Part shown: piece after piece, positions 1-9,060 of the stretch | Layout: each line of letters opens with the position of its first letter | Position numbering within the stretch: position 1 is the first letter of the stretch | Notes under the pieces: generated by a model | Told to the model about the DNA's origin: nothing | The model's input: only the letters and a program-made list of their open reading frames with translations | Database searches by the model: none | Program-made: the position numbers and the translations under genes | NCBI GenBank assembly: GCA_028768525.1 | Contig: CP054837.1 | Location: 5,266,001 to 5,330,000, forward strand | DNA from: Desulfobacter sp. | GTDB lineage: Bacteria; Desulfobacterota; Desulfobacteria; Desulfobacterales; Desulfobacteraceae | DNA length: 64,000 nucleotides | Reading direction: 5' to 3'

Positions 1-1377
1 AAGCTGTTTGGGGAGATCGGCGTGGATCCGGCCAACGGGTTAGGTGACCTGATGGCCAGGATACAGGACCTGGACGAAGGCCTGCGGCGGGCGGTGGAAG
101 CGGATATTGAGGCCGCCTACCAAAAACGACCGGCCCTGGCAATGGTGGACTCGGACAGGGGAATCACCAACCTTCACGTGCCCAGCGACGTGATCATTGA
201 CGCCTCCATGCCGGCATGCCTGAGATCCTCAGGGAAGATGTGGGGACCCGACGGCGCCCTCCACGACACCAAAGCCATCATTCCCGACCGTTCCTATGCC
301 AGGATCTACCAGCGGGTGTTTGATGACTGCAAAAAGCACGGTGCCTTTGATGTGGCGACAATGGGCAATGTTTCCAATGTGGGGCTGATGGCCAAAAAGG
401 CCGAGGAATACGGTTCCCACGACAAAACCTTTATCATGACAGCCGGCGGAACCGTCCGGGTGTCAGACGATGAGGGGCGGCTGATTTTTGAACACAAAGT
501 GGAAAAGGGTGACATCTGGCGCATGTGTCAGACCAAGGACGAGGCCATCAGGGACTGGGTGAAACTGGGTGTGGAACGGGCGCGGGTAACCGGACTTGCC
601 ACAGTGTTCTGGCTGGACAAGAACCGGGGCCATGATGCCAGGCTCATTGAAAAGGTGAACCAGTATCTCAAGGCCCATGAAACCTCCGGGCTTGATATCC
701 GTATCCTTTCACCGGAAGATGCAATGGATTTTACCCTGGAACGGGTGAGGGCAGGACTGGACACCATATCCGTTACCGGAAATGTGCTCAGGGATTACCT
801 CACCGACCTTTTCCCCATTCTGGAACTGGGGACGTCTGCCAAGATGCTTTCCATCGTGCCGCTGCTTGCCGGAGGCGGCCTTTACGAGACCGGGGCAGGC
901 GGCTCTGCGCCTAAGCATGTTCAGCAGTTCATGGCTGAAAATCACCTGCGCTGGGATTCTCTGGGGGAATTTTTGGCCCTGGCCGTTTCCCTGGAGGATT
1001 TTGGTGTCAAAAATGATAATCCCAAGGCGCTGGTCCTGGCCGCGGCCCTGGATAAGGCCAACAGCCGATTCCTTAAAGAAAAGCGGTCTCCCTCCCGGAA
1101 GGTGAACGAACCGGACAACCGGGCAAGCCATTTTTACCTTGCCCTCTATTGGGCCCAGGCCCTGGCGGAGCAGGATAAGGATGGGGCGCTTAAGCGGGTT
1201 TTTGTCCCTGTGGCCGAGGCATTGTCCGGAAACAGGGATAAGATTCTTGGCGATTTGCTGGCCGCCCAGGGCGGGCCCGTGGATATCGGAGGATATTATC
1301 ACCCGGATGAAACGCTGCTGGCTGCTGTGATGCGTCCCTCGCCCGATTTTAACGCCATTCTTGACGGTATTGCCTGA
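1..1377 (+). CDS. icd: Monomeric NADP-dependent isocitrate dehydrogenase, C-terminal part (5' end outside window)
   Basis: Oxidative decarboxylation of isocitrate to 2-oxoglutarate with NADP, a cytoplasmic TCA-cycle step. The reading frame is open from base 1, so the true start lies upstream; about 459 codons of a family usually near 740 aa are present. Visible family segments are ITNLHVPSDVIIDASMP, TMGNVSNVGLMAKKAEEYGS and GGLYETGAGGSAPKHVQQ, all typical of the single-chain enzyme rather than the dimeric Icd. The stop codon directly abuts the stop of the convergent protease gene with no spacer. In acetate-oxidising Desulfobacter-type sulfate reducers a complete TCA cycle feeds NADPH; that role is an inference here. 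No truncation or frameshift is seen in the visible part. Confidence 0.95.
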   Translation, partial: KLFGEIGVDPANGLGDLMARIQDLDEGLRRAVEADIEAAYQKRPALAMVDSDRGITNLHVPSDVIIDASMPACLRSSGKMWGPDGALHDTKAIIPDRSYARIYQRVFDDCKKHGAFDVATMGNVSNVGLMAKKAEEYGSHDKTFIMTAGGTVRVSDDEGRLIFEHKVEKGDIWRMCQTKDEAIRDWVKLGVERARVTGLATVFWLDKNRGHDARLIEKVNQYLKAHETSGLDIRILSPEDAMDFTLERVRAGLDTISVTGNVLRDYLTDLFPILELGTSAKMLSIVPLLAGGGLYETGAGGSAPKHVQQFMAENHLRWDSLGEFLALAVSLEDFGVKNDNPKALVLAAALDKANSRFLKEKRSPSRKVNEPDNRASHFYLALYWAQALAEQDKDGALKRVFVPVAEALSGNRDKILGDLLAAQGGPVDIGGYYHPDETLLAAVMRPSPDFNAILDGIA

Positions 1378-2292
1378 TCAGTAGACTGTAATCCGCCGCC
1401 CTGTTCCGTGGGTGCCATGGGGGGCGGACTGGCGGGCCAGATGCTGCAGCCGCCTGATCCGTTCTTGGGTGGGGGGATGGCTCCGCAGCAGGGGCGGTTC
1501 TCCCGGCCGGGCCGGGAGGGGAAGAAGCCTGTACCCTGCGGACATGGTGTTGAACTGCTCCACCCGGGCCAGGGCCGAGGCCAGGGCACCGGGGTCGTCA
1601 AGGAGCCGGGCGCTGCCCAGGTCCGCCTCAAACTCCCGGGTTCTGGACAGGGCCAGGTAGAGGAGCATGCTCAGCATCGGGGCAAAGACCATCAGCACCA
1701 GGGGCAGCAGACTGACCCTGGCATACCCCGTAAGAAACAGGGGGAGGCTGATCACCAGAAGGAATTGTCCCGCCAAGGACAGGTATCCGGTCAGCCTTCC
1801 GAAAACAGAGGAGAGGGCCATGACCTGGAAATCATTATTTTTGATATGGGTGATTTCGTGGGCCAGGATGCCGGCCATTTCCCGTGGTGTCAGCGCCGTG
1901 ACCAGGCCTTTGGTGACGGCCACTGCAATGTCCCCTCCTTGGTCCACGGCAAAGGCGTTGAGCCGGGGCGAGGGCAGATAGTAGAGGGCGGGCATCCGTG
2001 CGAGGCCTGCCTTTTGGGACAGGAGATTCAGCATGGCATAGAGCCGGGGAGCCTGTTCCGGTGTCAGGGGGCGGGCCCGTAAATGTCCCATGATGATATG
2101 GGCCGGTACATGGGGGGTGAAAACGAACACCAGCACAACGGCAATCATGGCGATTTTGATGCCTGCAGGCCCCGCCATGAACCAGCCCAGGACTCCCAGC
2201 AATCCGGCATTGGCAATAAGCAGTGTGGTGGTCTGAAGTGAGTGAAAAAGGGTATGACGGAAGTCATGTTTTTTGTCCGGTCTTCTGTCCAT
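1378..2292 (-). CDS. HtpX-like membrane zinc metalloprotease (M48 family)
   Basis: Predicted integral-membrane zinc endopeptidase acting on misfolded membrane proteins. The zinc-binding HEITH (HExxH) motif lies near residue 145, and the third ligand is in the downstream EFEAD segment near residue 220. Two hydrophobic segments precede the catalytic domain (about residues 20-65) and two follow HEITH (about 165-215), the HtpX arrangement. The 304-aa length fits the family. The ATG at 2292 is taken as start; a TTGACA-like element on the minus strand at 2350-2355 could be its -35 box, but the -10 is weak. It is convergent with the isocitrate dehydrogenase gene. The C-terminal tail is Pro/Gly/His-rich and not obviously conserved. 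Confidence 0.88.
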   Translation of the reverse strand: MDRRPDKKHDFRHTLFHSLQTTTLLIANAGLLGVLGWFMAGPAGIKIAMIAVVLVFVFTPHVPAHIIMGHLRARPLTPEQAPRLYAMLNLLSQKAGLARMPALYYLPSPRLNAFAVDQGGDIAVAVTKGLVTALTPREMAGILAHEITHIKNNDFQVMALSSVFGRLTGYLSLAGQFLLVISLPLFLTGYARVSLLPLVLMVFAPMLSMLLYLALSRTREFEADLGSARLLDDPGALASALARVEQFNTMSAGYRLLPLPARPGEPPLLRSHPPTQERIRRLQHLARQSAPHGTHGTGRRITVY

Positions 2293-2437
2293 GGTGATCC
2301 TCCACTAGTCCCTGGTATCTGGACAAAAGGTAAGGCGGTGGTATTACTTTGTCAAATTTGAACTAAAAAGTAATATTGGTTTTGCGAAATTCAGATGGCG
2401 CTGGGAAACGCCGGAAACCGGGGAACGATGGTTGTAG

Positions 2438-4417
2438 TTATACAGTGAAGAGGGTGAGTTGGTTCCGCCGGGCATCGGCATGCTGGATGGTCACCGGGAT
2501 CAGGTCCCCGTGTTTGAGCTTGAAGCCGGAGGCGGGCAGCCGGGCCTCCATCATGAATTCTTTGAGCAGGACATTATAATGGTCGCGGTGGCAGTCCAGG
2601 ACCAGGCCTTCAAAGGTCGCGCCGCGCATTCCCTCCAGGTATTTGATCAGCCAGTACCGTTTCCGGGCCCCCTGTATGCGTCCGGTGTTGGCCACGGGAA
2701 TGGAAATGGCCTGGAGGATCTCATCCAGTTTCTGGGTGGAATAGGGGGTGCCCAGCCCAAGAAGTGCCTTGATCTGGCGCTGGGTGAGCAGGTCGTGGTA
2801 TCTCCGGATGGGTGAGGTCGCCGTTACATAGGCTTTTACCCCTAAACCGGCGTGGGGTTCGGCATGGGTGTTTATGATGGCGCGGCTCAATTGTTTGCGC
2901 TGCATGAAATTGGGCAACAGCGCCGTTTCAATGCCTTTTAAGATGCGTTGCTTGGGCTGGGCCTGGGATCTGAACACGGCCGGCATTTCATTATTGCTTA
3001 AGAATTCCGCCATGAGGGAGTTGGCCAGGATCATCATCTCCGATACCAGCATCCGGGAAGGATTCTCCCGGTCCACCTTTGCGTATCTGATTTCTCTGTT
3101 ATCCTCCAGCCAGACATTGACCTCGGGCAGGGTGATCTGGATGGCTCCGGCTTTCAGGCGTTTTTCCCTGAGAATGGTGGCCATTTTGTACAGGCTGGTA
3201 ATGGGATCGTTTTTCCCGTTGAGGAGATTGGCTTCGGCGTAGCTCATCTGCTGGTGCACATTGATGACCGAGGGGATGATTTTATAATCCAGCACCTCGA
3301 AGAACCGGTTCATGTGGACCAGGGTGGAGATGGCCGGCCGGGTTTTGCCCTCCTTGAGGCTGCACAGGTCTTCGGAGAGGCTGGGGGGGATCATGGGCAG
3401 TTTGTCGTCGGGCATATAAATGGAGGATGCCCGGTAGCGGGCCGCCATGTCAATGGGGTCGCCGTTCTTGATATAGGCGTCCACGTCAATGATGTGAATT
3501 CCCAAACGGTAGCCGTTGTCCGTGGTTTCCAGGCTGATGGCATCGTCATAATCCTGTGTGGACTGACCGTCAATGGTGATCAGTGGCAGGTGGGTGAGAT
3601 TTCGCCGTTTGGGGTTGTCAAAGACATTGGTGGCGGTTCTGCACAGTCGGGTGGCCGTTTCCAGAACCCTGTCCGAAAATGCCACGGGAATCTGCAGAGA
3701 GAGCAGGTCAAGGTTTTCGTCAACATCCCAGATGCCGGCCTTGACAAAAAGCCCAAAAAGCTGATCTACCACGCTTAAACCCGACTTTTTGATCATCTGC
3801 TTGGCCGTGGCAGCCATATTCGCATCGTTACCGAATAAGTAGTAATTTTTCAGGATCTCAATAATCTGGGGTTCCGGTGGCTCAGGCCGGTTGTCCTGGT
3901 TTTTGAGCCGGTTCAGCCAGGCCGCCCCTTTTAGAATCAGGGCTTCCCGGCGTTCTGCCTCACGGACCTGCCGTTTCCGGGTTTCCACCTGCTCGTGGGT
4001 GTAGGGCAGAAAAATGAGCTTGTTGAACTTAAAGTAAAGGCGGTCATTGAAAAAGGCACGGATGACGGCGGCTTCATGATCAGGCGTCAGTGGGGGATCA
4101 AAGCAGAACAGGGTCATTGCGGAAATATCGATTTCCTCGGGCTCCTCATGGAGGATTTCCCATAGATCCTTTATATCTATAGATTCAGACAGCTTTTTGC
4201 GGTTGGCCGTAACCTGTTTCAAACGGGTTACCATGGCTGTTCTGGACATCTCCATATCCAGTACGGCCTCGGACACATGCGACAGCCGCTTCTCGGAAAA
4301 ATTCACTTCCCGGCTGTTCTCGTTGAGCAGCCGGAGCTTGCCTTTTTTCTCACTGAGGATAACCGCTGAAATAATTTTTTGCTGATCTATATATTCTACA
4401 ATGGTGCCAATATTCAT
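2438..4417 (-). CDS. RNase II/RNase R-family (RNB domain) 3'-5' exoribonuclease
   Basis: Predicted processive 3'-5' exoribonuclease in RNA turnover. The catalytic RNB domain starts near residue 280 with DGQSTQDYDDA, carrying the acidic residues that bind Mg2+, and continues through IHIIDVDAYI and a late SPIRRYHDLL segment that is diagnostic of RNB proteins. A short S1-like or OB tail follows. The N-terminal 270 residues are helical and lack an obvious cold-shock pair, so it resembles the deltaproteobacterial VacB-like group rather than classic Rnr. I chose the ATG at 4417 (659 aa); a TTG at 4453 in the same frame would add 12 residues, and neither has a strong ribosome-binding site. It is divergent from the Smr gene, with under 100 bp between them. 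Confidence 0.85.
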   Translation of the reverse strand: MNIGTIVEYIDQQKIISAVILSEKKGKLRLLNENSREVNFSEKRLSHVSEAVLDMEMSRTAMVTRLKQVTANRKKLSESIDIKDLWEILHEEPEEIDISAMTLFCFDPPLTPDHEAAVIRAFFNDRLYFKFNKLIFLPYTHEQVETRKRQVREAERREALILKGAAWLNRLKNQDNRPEPPEPQIIEILKNYYLFGNDANMAATAKQMIKKSGLSVVDQLFGLFVKAGIWDVDENLDLLSLQIPVAFSDRVLETATRLCRTATNVFDNPKRRNLTHLPLITIDGQSTQDYDDAISLETTDNGYRLGIHIIDVDAYIKNGDPIDMAARYRASSIYMPDDKLPMIPPSLSEDLCSLKEGKTRPAISTLVHMNRFFEVLDYKIIPSVINVHQQMSYAEANLLNGKNDPITSLYKMATILREKRLKAGAIQITLPEVNVWLEDNREIRYAKVDRENPSRMLVSEMMILANSLMAEFLSNNEMPAVFRSQAQPKQRILKGIETALLPNFMQRKQLSRAIINTHAEPHAGLGVKAYVTATSPIRRYHDLLTQRQIKALLGLGTPYSTQKLDEILQAISIPVANTGRIQGARKRYWLIKYLEGMRGATFEGLVLDCHRDHYNVLLKEFMMEARLPASGFKLKHGDLIPVTIQHADARRNQLTLFTV

Positions 4418-4510
4418 GGAGAGGACAATATCAGGAAGACTAGGCAAAGTCAATCGCTCAAACCGGTCGTCTGCCTTGAAAATCTGCCCGGGTTGAGATA
4501 GGATAACCGG

Positions 4511-5194
4511 ATGAGTAAATCAGAGAAATTTAAAAAAAAACGAGGAAAAACAAAGAAAAAAAACGACTTGCCCGTTTTGGGATCCGATGCGGATTTTTTG
4601 TCTGCCTTTTTGGAGGATGATGCAAAGGGGGCGGCTGAAAAAGGCAAGCCATCGCATGGGAAGGACGACCGGGCAAATCGGGTAAATAAGCACGGGCTGC
4701 CCTTTATAGAAGACTATGAAGCCCGGTTTTCCCAGGGAGATGAAATTCCGGAAGACGGGGGTGACGCCTCACCTGAGGAAACCCAATCCCTTGGGGAAGA
4801 TATCAGTGACGCAGAGTTCTCCCGGTTGCTGGACGAGTCCCTCAGGACCGCCAAAACTCCCCGGCATGCGCCCAAGCCCATGCCCCTGAAACGGCGGCTC
4901 AAGCGATATCCCCGGCCGGAGGCCGATCTGGATCTCCATGGCTTTACCGCCATCGGTGCGGAAATCAAGGCCCGGTCTTTCATCACCACGGCCAAACGCC
5001 AGGGGTATTTTACCCTGCGTATCATTGTGGGCAGGGGGCTGCATTCCGAGGAGGGACCGGTCCTGCCCCAGGTCATTGAAGACCTGTTAAAGGAATTGAA
5101 AAAGGACAATACCGTGCTGAGCTACCAATGGGATGGGCGTAAAAAAGGCCGGAGCGGGGCGGTTATCGTCTATGTCAGGCAGTTCAGCGATTAA
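4511..5194 (+). CDS. Smr-domain protein (MutS2 C-terminal type)
   Basis: The first ~45 residues are very rich in Lys and the first half is charged and probably disordered. The C-terminal Smr domain covers about residues 135-225 and shows LDLHGFT, GRGLHS and the final GRSGAVIVYVR, the three usual blocks. Stand-alone Smr proteins act as DNA or RNA endonucleases; SmrB cleaves mRNA at collided ribosomes in E. coli. Which applies here cannot be told. The DLHG motif needed for activity is intact. The last 11 bases overlap the convergent mltG-like gene. Confidence 0.85.
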   Translation: MSKSEKFKKKRGKTKKKNDLPVLGSDADFLSAFLEDDAKGAAEKGKPSHGKDDRANRVNKHGLPFIEDYEARFSQGDEIPEDGGDASPEETQSLGEDISDAEFSRLLDESLRTAKTPRHAPKPMPLKRRLKRYPRPEADLDLHGFTAIGAEIKARSFITTAKRQGYFTLRIIVGRGLHSEEGPVLPQVIEDLLKELKKDNTVLSYQWDGRKKGRSGAVIVYVRQFSD

Positions 5195-6227
5195 GCTGGT
5201 ATTTTTTCACGGCCCGGTTATGGTCCCTCAAATTGGTTGAGAACTGGTGTGTGGTATCGTTTTTGGAGACAAAAAAGAGGTAGTCGCTCTGGGTTGGATA
5301 CAGCGCTGCTTCAAGGGCCTTTGCCCCTGGGTTGGCAATGGGGCCGAGAGGGAGTCCTTTGATTTGGTAGGTGTTGTAAGGGGTGAGCCTGCGCAGGTGG
5401 CGATAGCGGATCCGGCCGTGGTAGTCATCCACTCCGTAAATCACCGTGGGATCGCTTTCCAGCCGCATGTTTTTTTTCAGACGGTTGTGGAATACCGAGG
5501 CAATCAGGGGCCGCTCCCCGGCATCACCGGTCTCCTTTTCAATGATGGATGCCAGTGTCACGATTTCGTGGATGGTGAATCCCAATTCCTCTGCCCTCTC
5601 CTCCCATGCCTTTGAAAATGTCTGTTTAAAGGTGGCGGCCATTTTTTCAATGAGGCTGCGGCAGCTCGTGTTTTTAGGAAAAAGGTAGGTATCCGGATAA
5701 AGGTAGCCTTCAAGGGTGATGCCTGACAGCCCCAGTTTCCTGATAAATGCCTTGTCCTTGCAGAGTGTCAGAAATTGATCTGCGGTGCAGAAGCCTTTTT
5801 CCTGGGCAAGGGCTGCAATCTCTTCCATGTTTAACCCTTCGGGAACGGTGATCCGGTAGAGTTTCACTTTGCCCGAAACCAGGGCTTCCAGTATTTTGTC
5901 CGGGGAGAGGGCAGGGGAAAGCTGGTATTCCCCTGTTTTGATCAATGTGGCAGCCTTTTTATACCGGGCGTAGAGTTTAAAGCGCAGGGGGTCGGAAACC
6001 AGGCCCCTGTGTTTCAGGTTCTGGGCGATGGCAGCCATGGTCTGGCCCCGGGAGACGGTGAAGGCAACCGGTTTTCCCTTTGGATCGGCAGGGGTGGTGA
6101 TAAAGGATTTCATCCACAAAAGGCCGGTACCGGCTGCAATGCAGCCGCCGAGAACCAATATGGCTGAGAACAGCAATAGCGGTTTACCCCATCCCGTTTT
6201 CTTTTTTTTCTTTTGCCTGTCTGTCAT
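5184..6227 (-). CDS. mltG: Endolytic murein transglycosylase MltG (YceG-like)
   Basis: Cleaves nascent peptidoglycan strands in the periplasm to end glycan elongation. A Lys-rich cytoplasmic stretch is followed by one membrane segment at about residues 15-37, then a LysM-like YceG fold. The catalytic block ASIIEKETGDAGERPLIASV contains the family Glu, followed by FHNRLKKNMRLESDPTVIYG and TPYNTYQIKGLPLGPIANPG, all highly characteristic. Length 347 aa is normal. It ends overlapping the Smr gene on the other strand and starts just beyond the terminator of the rnf operon. Confidence 0.93.
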   Translation of the reverse strand: MTDRQKKKKKTGWGKPLLLFSAILVLGGCIAAGTGLLWMKSFITTPADPKGKPVAFTVSRGQTMAAIAQNLKHRGLVSDPLRFKLYARYKKAATLIKTGEYQLSPALSPDKILEALVSGKVKLYRITVPEGLNMEEIAALAQEKGFCTADQFLTLCKDKAFIRKLGLSGITLEGYLYPDTYLFPKNTSCRSLIEKMAATFKQTFSKAWEERAEELGFTIHEIVTLASIIEKETGDAGERPLIASVFHNRLKKNMRLESDPTVIYGVDDYHGRIRYRHLRRLTPYNTYQIKGLPLGPIANPGAKALEAALYPTQSDYLFFVSKNDTTHQFSTNLRDHNRAVKKYQLNR

Positions 6228-6245
6228 TTTAAGCGTTTCCCCATA

Positions 6246-6285
6246 TAAAAAGGCCTGCCCGGCGGTACAACACCGGACAGGCCTG
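6246..6285 (-). terminator. Rho-independent terminator after rnfB
   Basis: On the minus strand the arms AGGCCTG and CAGGCCT (6251-6257 and 6278-6284), extended by inner GC pairs, are followed by a T run (A5 at 6246-6250 on the plus strand). It sits 20 bp after the rnfB stop and closes the rnf operon. Confidence 0.8.
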
Positions 6286-6306
6286 TAATGTATGCACTAA
6301 ATTGGC

Positions 6307-8391
6307 TTATTTTGCAATGGGGAAATCTGTATCCGGATTGTAGCAGATACGGCAGCAGTTCAGGCAGCGTTCCGCTTCCCTGTGTGCCTTTTCCTCGGGC
6401 AGAACCTGGTCCACTTCCACAAATGAGTCCAGCCGTTCGTGGACGTGGAGTTCCGGCATCTTCGCCCGTTTGATCTGTTTGACGCCCGGAACCTCGGTGA
6501 AAATGGATTCATGGATCCGTTTCTGCTGGAGGGAATCCTTGGGCGGTTCCACGGGTTCCCCCTTGAGAAAGAGATCTATGGAACGGGCGGCACGGCGGCC
6601 GGAGCCGATGGCGTCCACCACCAGGGCGGGACCCGTGGCTGCATCACCCGCCGTGAATATATAGGGCACAGAAGCCTGCAGCGTGGTGGGATCATTGTCT
6701 ATGGTATTCCAGCGGGTCAGTTCCAGTTCCGTCATCCGCTGGTGGGGGTCCTGTTCTTTAAAAGAGGCGTCCGGAGACTGGCCGATGGCGGAAATGACCA
6801 TTTCAACGTCAAGAAGGGTTTCAGATCCTTCAACAGGCACGGGGCGGCGGCGGCCGGAAGCATCGGGTTCCCCCAGTTTCATCTGGAGGTATTCAAGCTG
6901 CTTGCATTTCCCGTCTTCGTCGGGGATGACCCTTGTGGGGGCGGCCAGGAATACAAACTCAATGCCTTCTTCTTCGGAAGCCACAATTTCCACCTCATTG
7001 GCCGGCATTTCAGCACGGGTCCGGCGGTAAACCATGTATACCTTGTCAAGCCCCATTCGCAACAGGGTTCTGGCGCAGTCTACTGCGGTGTTGCCGCCGC
7101 CGACGATGGCTGCGGTTCTGCCCAGTTCCATCTGTTCGCCCGAGGAGATCCTCTGGAGGAAATCAATACCGGTGAAGCAGCCGGGCAGGTCTTCGCCTTC
7201 AATACCCAGTGAATAGTCTTTCCATGCGCCTACCCCTAGGCAGACCGCATTGTAGCCAGCCGCCATGAGGGAACCCAGGCCATAGTCCTTGCCGAATTTC
7301 AGATGGCAGAAGGCGTTGATGCCCAGGTCCAGGATGCCCTGGATTTCCCAGTCCAGCACCTTTTTAGGCAGGCGGTATTCCGGAATGCCGTAGCGGAGCA
7401 TGCCGCCCAGCTTGGGCATGGCTTCGAAAATACTGACCTTGTAGCCGATGCGGCGCAAAAAGAAGGCGCAGGAAAGTCCGGCAGGCCCGCCGCCGATGAC
7501 AGCGACCTTCTTCCCGTTTTCCGGGGCGCAGGTAATGGGTATCCTTGAGCCGGTGTTCATTTCATAATCGGCCACAAAGCGCTTGAGCTGGTTGATGGAG
7601 ACCGGTTCATCCTCAATGCCTCGCCGGCACTGGTCCTCGCAGGGATGGGGGCAGACACGGCCGCAGGCAAGCGGTAAGGGATTGCGCATGCGGATGGTCT
7701 GGACGGCTTCTTTGTACTGACCGTTTTTGAGCTGGTTGATGTATCTGGGAATATTGATTTCAGCCGGGCAGGTCTGTGCACAGGGGGCCAGGGGATCGTG
7801 TTTCTGATTGAACTTCATCAGTTTTTCGGTGAGGGTTTTAACCTCAATGATATCCTTGGGGCAGGCTTTCTGGCAGGCGCCGCAGCCCACACATTTGTCT
7901 TCCCGGACTACGGGATGGCCGTCGGGCCCCATGTACACCGCGTCGAACTGGCAGGCTTTGACGCAGTCGCCAAGGCCGATGCAGCCCACGCCGCAGACCC
8001 GTTTGCCGCCGAATACGACAGCCATGGCTTTGCACGAGGAAACCCCCATGTAATGGTATTTGTCTGCGGCACGGTTGCCGCCTTCACACATATTGTAGGA
8101 CATGGGGGATTCAGCCGATCCGGCATCCACACCCATGATGGCTGAAACAGCTTCAACTCCTTCCTTTGAATTGATGATACAAAGCGAAGGGGGTTCCTTG
8201 CCCGATACAATGGCTTCGGCAGCGGCTGAGCAGCCCGCGTAGCCGCAGCCGCCGCAGTTGGCACCGGCCAGGTTGCCTTCGACCTGGGCGATTCTGGGAT
8301 CTTCATAGACATAGAAGACCTTGGCTGCAAGGCTGAGCACGATGCCGCACACCGCACCGATACCTAACATGAACAATAAAGCTGGGAGCAT
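6307..8391 (-). CDS. rnfB: RnfB fused to a GltD/NfnB-like FAD-NAD(P) oxidoreductase module
   Basis: RnfB is the ferredoxin-interacting Fe-S subunit of the ion-pumping Rnf complex. Residues 1-30 are the membrane anchor; the four-cysteine cluster NCGGCGYAGC follows near residue 45, then two 4Fe-4S repeats (CIGLGDCVKACQF, CVGCGACQKACP) up to about residue 190. Instead of ending there (typical RnfB is roughly 190-330 aa), the protein continues to 694 aa with a GltD-like module: CAQTCP and CGRVCPHPCEDQC clusters, an FAD loop VIGGGPAGLSCAF near 300, a nucleotide loop VGGGNTAVDCART near 435, and a C-terminal FTAGDAATGP FAD contact. A cysteine motif CLNCCRIC lies close to the C-terminus. It has an AAGGTGA ribosome-binding site. 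It is last in the cytochrome-rnfCDGEAB operon. The fusion suggests NAD(P)H exchange inside the complex (inference). Confidence 0.9.
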   Translation of the reverse strand: MLPALLFMLGIGAVCGIVLSLAAKVFYVYEDPRIAQVEGNLAGANCGGCGYAGCSAAAEAIVSGKEPPSLCIINSKEGVEAVSAIMGVDAGSAESPMSYNMCEGGNRAADKYHYMGVSSCKAMAVVFGGKRVCGVGCIGLGDCVKACQFDAVYMGPDGHPVVREDKCVGCGACQKACPKDIIEVKTLTEKLMKFNQKHDPLAPCAQTCPAEINIPRYINQLKNGQYKEAVQTIRMRNPLPLACGRVCPHPCEDQCRRGIEDEPVSINQLKRFVADYEMNTGSRIPITCAPENGKKVAVIGGGPAGLSCAFFLRRIGYKVSIFEAMPKLGGMLRYGIPEYRLPKKVLDWEIQGILDLGINAFCHLKFGKDYGLGSLMAAGYNAVCLGVGAWKDYSLGIEGEDLPGCFTGIDFLQRISSGEQMELGRTAAIVGGGNTAVDCARTLLRMGLDKVYMVYRRTRAEMPANEVEIVASEEEGIEFVFLAAPTRVIPDEDGKCKQLEYLQMKLGEPDASGRRRPVPVEGSETLLDVEMVISAIGQSPDASFKEQDPHQRMTELELTRWNTIDNDPTTLQASVPYIFTAGDAATGPALVVDAIGSGRRAARSIDLFLKGEPVEPPKDSLQQKRIHESIFTEVPGVKQIKRAKMPELHVHERLDSFVEVDQVLPEEKAHREAERCLNCCRICYNPDTDFPIAK

Positions 8392-8475
8392 AAAATCACC
8401 TTATAAAGTTTAGCGTGTTAAAATGAAATCCCATTTTTTTAACATGACGCTCATCGGTTTATATTTATTCCAGGC

Positions 8476-9048
8476 CTATACCATGCCCTTGAAGGCGGTA
8501 AAGCTCAATGCGATAATGCCTGCGGTCACCAGACCGATGGAGGTATCCTGCAAGGGTTTGGGCACCCGGGCCAGGCTGATTCTTTCCCTGACACCCGCAA
8601 AGAGGATCAGGGCCAGGCCGAACCCCACCGCATAGAAGAGGGAGGCTGCCGCAGACTGCAGGAAACTGTACTCTTTTGAGATATTCAAAAGGCAGGCACC
8701 CATAACCGCGCAGTTGGTGGTAATCAGCGGCAGGAAAATACCCAGGCCGGCGTAAAGGCCGGGGATACTCTTTTTAAGAAACATTTCCACGAACTGGACT
8801 AAAGAGGCGATAACCAGAATAAAGGACACTGTTCTCAAGTATTCCAGGTCCAGGCCTTTAAGCAGAAACGTGTCCACCGACCAGGTGATGATGCCGGCCA
8901 GTACCATGACGAAGATAACGGCCATGGCCATGCCCACTGCGGTCTCCATTTTTTTGGAGGTGCCCAGGAAGGGGCAGTTGCCGAGGAACTGGGCCAGGAG
9001 AATATTGTTGATGAAAATACATCCGATGGCAAGTTCAAAATATTCCAT
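8476..9048 (-). CDS. rnfA: Rnf complex membrane subunit RnfA
   Basis: One of the two paired six-helix membrane subunits (RnfA/RnfE) of the Rnf complex. Segments such as INNILLAQFLGNCPFLGTSK near the N-terminus and TTNCAVMGACLLN near residue 110 carry the two conserved cysteines that hold the intramembrane iron-sulfur site. About six hydrophobic helices fill the 190 residues. A GGAGA ribosome-binding site precedes the ATG. It lies 12 bp after rnfE and 84 bp before rnfB. Confidence 0.95.
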   Translation of the reverse strand: MEYFELAIGCIFINNILLAQFLGNCPFLGTSKKMETAVGMAMAVIFVMVLAGIITWSVDTFLLKGLDLEYLRTVSFILVIASLVQFVEMFLKKSIPGLYAGLGIFLPLITTNCAVMGACLLNISKEYSFLQSAAASLFYAVGFGLALILFAGVRERISLARVPKPLQDTSIGLVTAGIIALSFTAFKGMV

Positions 9049-9060
9049 TGATGGTCTCCT

